Source of the DNA: an uncultured Lachnospiraceae bacterium
GTDB taxonomy: Bacteria; Bacillota; Clostridia; Lachnospirales; Lachnospiraceae
Reading direction: 5' to 3'
NCBI GenBank assembly: GCA_910586755.1
Contig: CAJUJM010000010.1
Coordinates: 1-51,374, forward strand
Length of the DNA: 51,374 nucleotides
The notes under the pieces are model-generated. The model saw only the letters and a list, made by a program, of their open reading frames with translations, was not told the DNA's origin and searched no databases. The position numbers were made by a program, and so were the translations under genes. Each line of letters opens with the position of its first letter. The stretch's first letter is position 1. Shown piece after piece: positions 45,850 through 51,374 of the stretch.

Positions 45850-46404
45850 ATGCCATTACCACAAAAACGTCTTTATACCATCCATGATATTTATGCTCTT
45901 CCGGACGGTCACAGGGCTGAGCTCATTGATGGGCAAATTTACAATATGGCCCCGCCCAGTACCCGGCATCAGGATATCAGCATGGCTCTGTGCACGCTTA
46001 TTCATAACTATATATCTTCAAGCAAAGGGGATTGTAAAGTCTATGCCGCTCCTTTTGCTGTCTTCCTAAATGATAACGACACAAATTATATGGAACCTGA
46101 CATAAGCGTCATCTGCGACAAAAACAAATTAGATAATGACGGCTGCCATGGAGCGCCTGATTTTATCATTGAAATCGTATCACCAGGCAGCCGCCGTATG
46201 GATTATAGTATTAAGCAGTTTAAATATTGCGATGCCGGAGTAAGAGAATATTGGATTGTAGACCCTTCTAAGGAGACGATTACTGTATACAATTACCAAA
46301 AAGATGATGCTCCTCTTCTTTATCGTTTTACAGATACCATAAAAGTTCATATATGTGACGATTTATATATTGACTTTTGTAAACTGTTTGAAGGTCTTAG
46401 TTGA
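45850..46404 (+). CDS. Uma2 family putative endonuclease
   Basis: 184 aa, PD-(D/E)XK fold of the Uma2/PF05685 family: RAELIDGQIYNMAPPSTRHQDIS at the start, then YMEPDISVICD, PDFIIEIVSPGS and REYWIVDP, which hold the family's conserved Asp, Glu and Lys-like positions. Uma2 genes are widespread, often multicopy, of unknown biological role and sometimes carried in mobile or stress contexts. GGAAAGGAAGTG precedes the ATG. A motif copy precedes the gene and another lies in the terminator after it. Confidence 0.9.
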   Translation: MPLPQKRLYTIHDIYALPDGHRAELIDGQIYNMAPPSTRHQDISMALCTLIHNYISSSKGDCKVYAAPFAVFLNDNDTNYMEPDISVICDKNKLDNDGCHGAPDFIIEIVSPGSRRMDYSIKQFKYCDAGVREYWIVDPSKETITVYNYQKDDAPLLYRFTDTIKVHICDDLYIDFCKLFEGLS

Positions 46405-46441
46405 AGGGGTCCACATCCCCCAGGTGATACCTCTATCAGCT

Positions 46442-46519
46442 AAAAGCCTGCTGCTTCAACCGCCCATACCCCTTGTCCACTGAGGGTATAGGATGCAAGT
46501 TTGATGCAGCAGGCTTTTT
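46442..46519. terminator. Bidirectional terminator containing motif copy 6
   Basis: Perfect 13-bp arms AAAAGCCTGCTGC (46442) and GCAGCAGGCTTTT (46507-46519) with a 52-base loop, T runs on both strands, between convergent Uma2 and MATE genes. Confidence 0.85.
46466..46489. repeat. Palindromic motif, copy 6
   Basis: The most symmetric copy, ATACCCC-TTGTCCACTGA-GGGTAT, in the loop of the terminator between Uma2 and MATE. The only copy not next to a predicted promoter. Confidence 0.8.
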
Positions 46520-46530
46520 GTTTCACCATG

Positions 46531-47856
46531 CTATTCCAGCCTTTTGATTCTTCTCTTCCCAAAACCGGCAAACCGTATGGTAAACAGAAGCGCCCGGAAT
46601 CCCCAGTCTGCGAACATTCCGTACCAGACTCCCATAATACCTAAATCCATTCCTTTTACAAACCAGTATGCTAATGCTACCCGAAAAATCCACATGGAGC
46701 TTACAGACACCATCATGGTAAATCTGGCGTCCAGGCTGGCTCGCAGGGCGTTGGGCAGGGCAAACGCCAGGGGCCAGACAGTCATAGCCCAGGCATGAGC
46801 AGTCATCATCCGCCTGGCCTCCTCTGCCGCTGCCGGTGAAAGATTGTACATGCCTACAATGTAACTGCCTCCCAAAAGCATGGCGGAACAGATTACCAGC
46901 AGGCATATGTAATTTAGTTTTACCAGAAGCTTGGCATATCCTTTTGCCTGGTCTATCTCCCCTGCCCCTACGCACTGGCCGATAATGGTAATCATTCCCA
47001 AGCCAATGGCATTGCCCGGAAGGTATTGAAGGGTTACCACGTTGGATGCCACCGCGTAGCTGGCCAGAGCTGTAGTTCCCAGAGAGGATACCAAACTCTG
47101 CAAGGTCAGTTTCCCCACCTGGAAAATGCTGTTTTCCAGTCCATTGGGAATTCCCACGCCGAGAATATTTCCAATCATCCGCCTGTCAGGCCGCAAATCC
47201 CGAAAGGATTTCAGATGAATCCGGTTGGCTGGCTTTTGGATCAGCATAAGCATAATCATTGCCGCTGTCATGCGGGAAATCAGTGTAGGATAGGCAACGC
47301 CTTCCACCCCCATATGAAATCCGAATATGCAGATAGCATTTCCCACTATATTCATCACATTCATAATGATGGACACCGTCATGGATACCTTGGAGTTTCC
47401 CATAGAGCGGTAAAGAGCCGCGCAGGAATTATAAAGAGCCAAAAAAGGAAAAGATGCCGCAGTGATGGCAAAATACACTGCCGCGTTTTCCATAACTGCC
47501 TCTTCTACAGTTCCAAACACCAGTTTTAAAAGGTTCCTGTTGGCAAGCAGTGCAAAAGTCATCAGGCCTACTGAAGCCATCGTAGTAACAGAAATCAACT
47601 GTCCTGCTGCTTTACAGGCTTTCTCTGTATCCTGTCTTCCAATAAATTGGGCGGAAACCACTGCACCGCCGGTAGCCAAAGCCGCCAGCATCTGGATAAT
47701 TAACATATTAATAGCGTCCACCAGGGATACACCGGAAACTGCTGTCTCCCCAACAGCCGCCACCATAACCACATCTACCATTCCCACCAGCACAGCTAAA
47801 ATCTGCTCTACAATCAGCGGCGCCAGAAGCCTTATTAAATCCTTTCTTGTAAACAT
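46531..47856 (-). CDS. MATE family efflux transporter
   Basis: 441 aa with about 12 membrane helices. N-terminal LIVEQILAVLVGMVDVVMVAAVGETAVSGVSLVD is a standard MATE motif, with a matching pattern in the second half (NSIFQVGKLTLQSLVSSLGT). MATE proteins export cationic drugs or metabolites with Na+ or H+. GGAGAG precedes the start. A promoter with TTGATG, 18-base spacer and extended -10 TGCTAAAAT lies at 47884-47913. It is convergent with Uma2. Confidence 0.92.
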   Translation of the reverse strand: MFTRKDLIRLLAPLIVEQILAVLVGMVDVVMVAAVGETAVSGVSLVDAINMLIIQMLAALATGGAVVSAQFIGRQDTEKACKAAGQLISVTTMASVGLMTFALLANRNLLKLVFGTVEEAVMENAAVYFAITAASFPFLALYNSCAALYRSMGNSKVSMTVSIIMNVMNIVGNAICIFGFHMGVEGVAYPTLISRMTAAMIMLMLIQKPANRIHLKSFRDLRPDRRMIGNILGVGIPNGLENSIFQVGKLTLQSLVSSLGTTALASYAVASNVVTLQYLPGNAIGLGMITIIGQCVGAGEIDQAKGYAKLLVKLNYICLLVICSAMLLGGSYIVGMYNLSPAAAEEARRMMTAHAWAMTVWPLAFALPNALRASLDARFTMMVSVSSMWIFRVALAYWFVKGMDLGIMGVWYGMFADWGFRALLFTIRFAGFGKRRIKRLE

Positions 47857-47883
47857 CTTATTCTCTCCATGTATTTTAACATC

Positions 47884-47913
47884 ATTTTAGCATGGGAATT
47901 AGTATAACATCAA
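47884..47913 (-). promoter_or_regulatory. Predicted promoter of the MATE gene
   Basis: Minus strand TTGATG (47908-47913), 18-base spacer, TAAAAT (47884-47889) preceded by TGC, an extended -10. Confidence 0.5.
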
Positions 47914-47943
47914 TTTCTCGGAAATGTAAAGGTTTCTTTGAAA

Positions 47944-48007
47944 AAAGGCTTTCTATTATCGTTGTCCGCCAGTTCCATGTGCAGACACCTGATAATAGAA
48001 AGCCTTT
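47944..48007 (-). terminator. Terminator of the lipoprotein gene, 17-bp stem
   Basis: Perfect arms 47944-47960 and 47991-48007, 30-base loop, and six T on the minus-strand exit. Loop resembles that at 14944-14997. Confidence 0.88.
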
Positions 48008-48032
48008 GATTTCATTCCTTATACCGGATTTC

Positions 48033-48878
48033 TTATTCCATTCCTACAGCTTTAATCTCATGCTCTTCTAAGCTGCCTTCGTAAATAATTGTAACTTTGT
48101 CTCCTTCACTGGTCATAGAGAAGTCAGCGCCAGCTTCCACAAAGTTAAAGATGTTGCCGTCAGCAGTCTCTACATCCAATGTACCGTCTCCCAGAGAAAC
48201 GGCAACTCCGCTGAGAGTATTGATCTTGGCCTCATCGCTGTCATACATATCAGAAGTCACTACTTTTACAGCCAGCCCCGGATACTCCTCGTCTCCTGCC
48301 TCTCCTAAATAGGTAAGCTGAACTTCATCACCTGCTGCAATCTTATCTTCTCCGGTAACCATCTGTGCAATAGCTGTAGAGAAGGTATAGCTCTGGTCGT
48401 CAGAAGCGTCCTTTATGGTAATCGTTTCCTCTCCTGTCTTTTCCACAACACCGGTCATTACCGGATCTCCTGAATAGTTTTCCTCTGCAACAGAATAGTT
48501 TACATCAATCTCCAGTGCTTCCTGCTTCTCTGCGGACTCATCCACATAGTAGCGAACAGAAACCTCATCCCCTTCTCCCAAGGGGAAATTGCTGTTTACA
48601 GCTGCGTTAGTAATATCAAAGGTTACCTGTGCGTCCTCGTCGGACTTTATGGTCATCGTACTGTCATCCACAGCCGTTACCGTACCATCCAGGTAATCTT
48701 CCTCCTTCTCAGCCTCTGTCTCCTCAGCCGTTGTCTCTTCCTTGCTTGTTTCCGTCTCAGCCTTAGCCTCGGTAGCCGCAGCGGCGGTAGTCTCCTTCGA
48801 GCCGGAAGAACATGCCGTTGCCCCCATTGCGATTACCATTACTGCTGCCATTGCTAAAAAATATTTTCTTTTCATCAT
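48033..48878 (-). CDS. Lipoprotein with repeated beta domains
   Basis: 281 aa. N-terminal MKRKYFLAMAAVMVIAMGATAC is a lipoprotein signal, with Cys at about residue 23. A Thr/Glu/Ala-rich linker follows, then three similar segments of about 70 residues with a V-x-D-x-T-M/I-T-I-K/E-...-G-D-x-V-x-V-x-Y pattern (e.g. VTAVDDSTMTIK, EKTGEETITIK, LGDGTLDVETADGN), probably OB-like beta barrels. Anchored outside. Family not recognised. GAGGAG precedes the start. Confidence 0.7.
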   Translation of the reverse strand: MMKRKYFLAMAAVMVIAMGATACSSGSKETTAAAATEAKAETETSKEETTAEETEAEKEEDYLDGTVTAVDDSTMTIKSDEDAQVTFDITNAAVNSNFPLGEGDEVSVRYYVDESAEKQEALEIDVNYSVAEENYSGDPVMTGVVEKTGEETITIKDASDDQSYTFSTAIAQMVTGEDKIAAGDEVQLTYLGEAGDEEYPGLAVKVVTSDMYDSDEAKINTLSGVAVSLGDGTLDVETADGNIFNFVEAGADFSMTSEGDKVTIIYEGSLEEHEIKAVGME

Positions 48879-49029
48879 AATCTCTCCTCGTTTATTTATA
48901 CTCTGATCTGAATCATTGCCTTCTGATGGTCACATGCCATATTGTACTACATTTCCCGGCTCAATACCACTGTTTTTTCATTAATAAATACGAGGGGAAA
49001 TCTTAAGTTTTTCTTTTTTTCTGGTTTTT

Positions 49030-49866
49030 CTAGACTAATTTTCCAAAAGCGGTAATAGAATCGGTAACCAGCTGTTTAAACAGCGGCGCCACCCGATCCG
49101 CTGCCTCCTGAACCTCCTTATGGCTCAGAGGCTGGGCAGTCATTCCGCAGGCAAGATTGGAGATACAGGAAATTCCGCAGATCTTCATTCCCATATGGTT
49201 TGCCGCGATTGCCTCGCAAGCGGTGCTCATACCTACTGCGTCGCCTCCCATAATCCGGCTCATTTTTACCTCCTGAGGAGACTCATAGGCCGGTCCGGTA
49301 AACTGTACATATACGCCTTCCTGTACTTTAATTCCTCTCTTAGCTGCACACTCTTTGATGATGTCCCGCAGGTCATTGTCGTAAATCTGACTCATATCCG
49401 GGAAGCGGGGCCCTAATTCATCTAAATTAGCTCCAATCAAGGGGGACGGAACCAGACAGGCGATCTGATCCCGGATAATCATAAAATCACCTGCGGAAAA
49501 ATCATAATTTACTCCTCCTGCAGCATTGGTTAAAAACAGGATTTTTGCCCCCATCATTTTCATCAGCCGAACCGGAAGCACTACGTCAGACATGGCATAG
49601 CCCTCATAATAGTGAACCCGTCCCTGCATAATAACAGCCGGAACTCCATTCACATGGCCGAAAATAAAACGGCCCTTATGTCCAGGCACAGTTGATACCG
49701 GAAAGCCGTCAATGGAGCTGTAATCTATGCTGGCTTCAATCTCTATTCCATCTGCAAAATCTCCCAGGCCGGATCCTAAAATCAAGGCTACCTTAGGCGT
49801 AAAAGGAATCTGAGCCTTAATGCTTTCATAGCATTTTACTAATTTATCATATACTGGGTTGTTCAT
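49030..49866 (-). CDS. punA: Purine nucleoside phosphorylase
   Basis: 278 aa, trimeric NP-II class. Phosphate-binding LGSGLGD (residue about 30), PGHKGRF, GRVHYYEG, LTNAAGG, VYVQFTGPAYESPQE and the AVGMST segment with SCISNLACG are all present. It cleaves guanosine and inosine type nucleosides with phosphate for purine salvage. A promoter with TTGTGA, 17-base spacer, TATAAT lies at 49903-49931. The gene overlaps no neighbour; GGAGG precedes the ATG. Confidence 0.95.
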   Translation of the reverse strand: MNNPVYDKLVKCYESIKAQIPFTPKVALILGSGLGDFADGIEIEASIDYSSIDGFPVSTVPGHKGRFIFGHVNGVPAVIMQGRVHYYEGYAMSDVVLPVRLMKMMGAKILFLTNAAGGVNYDFSAGDFMIIRDQIACLVPSPLIGANLDELGPRFPDMSQIYDNDLRDIIKECAAKRGIKVQEGVYVQFTGPAYESPQEVKMSRIMGGDAVGMSTACEAIAANHMGMKICGISCISNLACGMTAQPLSHKEVQEAADRVAPLFKQLVTDSITAFGKLV

Positions 49867-49902
49867 ATAGAATTCCTCCTATTTTATTATCAAATCCCTT
49901 TC

Positions 49903-49931
49903 ATTATACCGGATCCTCTATGGTTTCACAA
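49903..49931 (-). promoter_or_regulatory. Predicted sigma-A promoter of the purine nucleoside phosphorylase gene
   Basis: Minus strand TTGTGA (49926-49931), 17-base spacer, TATAAT (49903-49908). The -35 overlaps the 3' end of the preceding membrane protein gene. Confidence 0.65.
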
Positions 49932-51050
49932 GGAATTCTTTTTTCTGCGGCAATGTATGACCCAGAGCCCCAGAAAGGCAACGGTTGATCCTAAAATCAT
50001 TCCTGCCCCCAACAGCAGGGAACCGGGAATATAGATGGAAAACCTTTCATAAATCCAGGTCTCCATCCTTTTGGCCAGTCGGATAAAGCCGCTTTTAGCG
50101 GAGGCAAAAGAAAGCCTTTGTGAAGGCTGCCTTGTATATTCCCCGTCCCATATTGCAGCGGGGCTTTCCTTCCAGGATCCTGCCAGGCTTTCTTGCAGCT
50201 GGAACCGTACTTGGGCTGCAGACTCCCGGAGTCTGTCAGATACCGGTTCTATGTCAGGCATCTCATCCTGAACCAGTGTCTCTTCACTGTTCTCTTTCTC
50301 TTCTGATCCTTTGGGTTCTGATCTTTCCAGATCTTCTCCTTCTCCCACAAGATTCTCTTCCCCTGGAGGTGTCTGAAGTACTTTGGGCGCCACGGCCTTT
50401 CCATAATATACCGCCTGATAATCGGCAACCCTGCGCCGCCCCGTCACTTTCGCGTTTCGGTATGGGATACCAAAGTCATCCGTATACGGTTCTCCCAGCC
50501 ATTCCGCCTTTGTGATCTGGTAATCTGCCGGACTTCCTCCGATTAATCCTAAAAGCGCCTCTTCATTTCCCAAAAGAGGAGGTGTTTCCTCCTGATGGAA
50601 GATCCGCTTGCCGTTAAGCTCATAGGTCTCCGCTCCGTAGGCCCGGAAGGTAACCACCATAGAGAAATCGTCCTGCCACCGGCTCCCTGCACTGCCGTCC
50701 TGGTCAGATAACGCTTTTAAATCTGTCAGGAACAAGCTCCCGCGGCCCGCTGCATCCAGCTCTTCATTCCATGCCTGTCCCCCAACCTCCCGGGGAATTT
50801 CTGCCAGGGCCTCTATCCCTTCATACTCTATGATTTGTATGATATCCGGCCAGCTTCCGCCCTCATATACTGTTTTGGCATTATTTCTCCACAGCTCTGT
50901 CCTGGGGATATAGGAAGCCGTAATAAAGCCTACCAGAGGTTCCTCCGGCGGTAATTTCTGTGTATCCGCCTCAATACGGACAGGAAGCAAAAAGCCCAAA
51001 ATAAGAGCCAATATTCCCGGAAAAATTATTTTCTTTATAATAACTATCAC
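49926..51050 (-). CDS. Uncharacterised type I membrane protein
   Basis: 374 aa. Signal peptide or N-terminal anchor (residues 5-27, ending RIEADTQ), a large extracellular region with mixed alpha/beta and a Pro/Glu/Ser-rich, acidic linker (about 225-265), and a C-terminal membrane helix (about 345-365) followed by a short basic tail RRKKNSL. No recognised domain. The start is a GTG at 51050 with AAAAGG close before it, so start choice is uncertain. Single gene between the deacetylase end and the purine phosphorylase. Confidence 0.6.
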   Translation of the reverse strand: MIVIIKKIIFPGILALILGFLLPVRIEADTQKLPPEEPLVGFITASYIPRTELWRNNAKTVYEGGSWPDIIQIIEYEGIEALAEIPREVGGQAWNEELDAAGRGSLFLTDLKALSDQDGSAGSRWQDDFSMVVTFRAYGAETYELNGKRIFHQEETPPLLGNEEALLGLIGGSPADYQITKAEWLGEPYTDDFGIPYRNAKVTGRRRVADYQAVYYGKAVAPKVLQTPPGEENLVGEGEDLERSEPKGSEEKENSEETLVQDEMPDIEPVSDRLRESAAQVRFQLQESLAGSWKESPAAIWDGEYTRQPSQRLSFASAKSGFIRLAKRMETWIYERFSIYIPGSLLLGAGMILGSTVAFLGLWVIHCRRKKNSL

Positions 51051-51240
51051 ACCTTTTAAATCCTGGAGTATGTAAGGTTACACCTGTTGACATGTTATTG
51101 CTGTTGTTTGATATGCTGGCAGACTAATTTTGACCCAGGCATCATCCTGAGGGTTACAGAAGAATTTTAATATGGGAAGTAAGTTGTATTATATCCTGAT
51201 ACGCTTTGGTTTGCAAGGTCTGGTTTTGTCGAAAAAGCTC

Positions 51241-51292
51241 TAAACGCAAGGGAGGCAGTGAGCCATACCAGGCACTGCCTCCCTTGCGTTTA
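51241..51292. terminator. Perfect 20-bp hairpin
   Basis: Arms 51241-51260 and 51273-51292, 12-base loop. It lies just after the stop of the partial gene at the window end and before the membrane protein; T run is modest. Confidence 0.75.
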
Positions 51293-51295
51293 TAT

Positions 51296-51374
51296 TTATC
51301 TGTAGAACCGGCTATAAACCTGTCCTCCTGCCAATCCTCCCCGGTAAGCGCCAAGCTCACTGACTGTCACCAGC
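51296..51374 (-). CDS. 3' end of a probable polysaccharide deacetylase (partial)
   Basis: Only the last 25 codons are in the window: LVTVSELGAYRGG ... GQVYSRFYR, stop at 51296. The LVTV-x-EL...RG...G-x-VY pattern is the usual C-terminal end of NodB-type polysaccharide deacetylases. The 5' part lies beyond the window, so this is a tentative call. Confidence 0.55.
   Translation of the reverse strand, partial: LVTVSELGAYRGGLAGGQVYSRFYR

Noticed and set aside
1..51374. tRNA, rRNA, prophage or insertion sequence
   Set aside because: No cloverleaf, transposase with terminal repeats, integrase or structural phage gene was recognised; the Rpn-type gene at the left edge is a nuclease family without visible terminal repeats.

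Overview
The window looks like a chromosomal segment of a Gram-positive gut Firmicute, most likely Lachnospiraceae (Clostridia). This is inferred from gene content and style: strong AGGAGG ribosome-binding sites, sigma-A promoters, a CIRCE/HrcA-controlled clpB, PRD/PTS sugar systems, many zinc-ribbon membrane proteins, and a TetM-like GTPase next to a SUV3-like helicase. No rRNA, tRNA, phage, insertion sequence or CRISPR array was seen.

Layout. 1-0.9 kb: an Rpn-type nuclease. 0.9-4.9 kb: a beta-glucoside PTS locus (EIIBC plus a GH1 phospho-glycosidase) divergent from an AraC regulator. 5-7.3 kb: sfsA, feoA and a two-gene ChrA transporter. 7.3-8.6 kb: a decayed COG2865-type gene with an 11-bp tandem repeat, and an AraC-HTH protein fused to a degenerate SpoT-like HD domain. 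8.7-12.8 kb: SUV3-like helicase and TetM-like GTPase operon. 13-14.9 kb: feoB, about 7 kb from feoA. 15-20 kb: a four-gene operon in which three genes encode zinc-ribbon proteins. 20.2-29.8 kb: an eight-gene operon (response regulator, histidine kinase, large exported protein, ABC ATPase and permease, then SPFH, zinc-ribbon and TPM proteins resembling Bacillus YdjI/YdjG/YdjH). 29.9-32.6 kb: clpB with CIRCE. 32.8-35.7 kb: a coiled-coil protein and a frameshifted DUF5107/TPR gene. 36-36.7 kb: hicAB toxin-antitoxin. 36.8-44 kb: a second beta-glucoside PTS operon (frameshifted EIIBC, two tandem NTF2-fold proteins, EIIA, two GH1 enzymes) divergent from a PRD-type regulator. 45.8-51.4 kb: Uma2 nuclease, MATE transporter, lipoprotein, purine nucleoside phosphorylase, a membrane protein, and the 3' end of a probable polysaccharide deacetylase.

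How the genes work together. The two PTS loci together give three GH1 enzymes, two EIIBC permeases and a single EIIA, so imported aryl- or beta-glucoside phosphates would be hydrolysed inside the cell. The NTF2-fold pair is an unexplained part of that pathway, perhaps acting on the aglycone. The 20-30 kb operon looks like an envelope-stress sensor and response unit.

Most notable: (i) a short palindromic motif (core CCTTGTCYAYTGAGGGTA) in six copies only between 35.7 and 46.5 kb, lying within the first tens of bases after the predicted start of four transcripts, which suggests an undescribed local regulon or leader element; (ii) the paired double-NTF2 proteins in a PTS operon; (iii) the AraC-HD fusion with altered metal ligands; (iv) a YdjIGH-like module joined to an ABC exporter and two-component system. 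Two genes (EIIBC at 42.4-44 kb, DUF5107 at 33.8-35.7 kb) carry single-base frameshifts that could be real or assembly errors.
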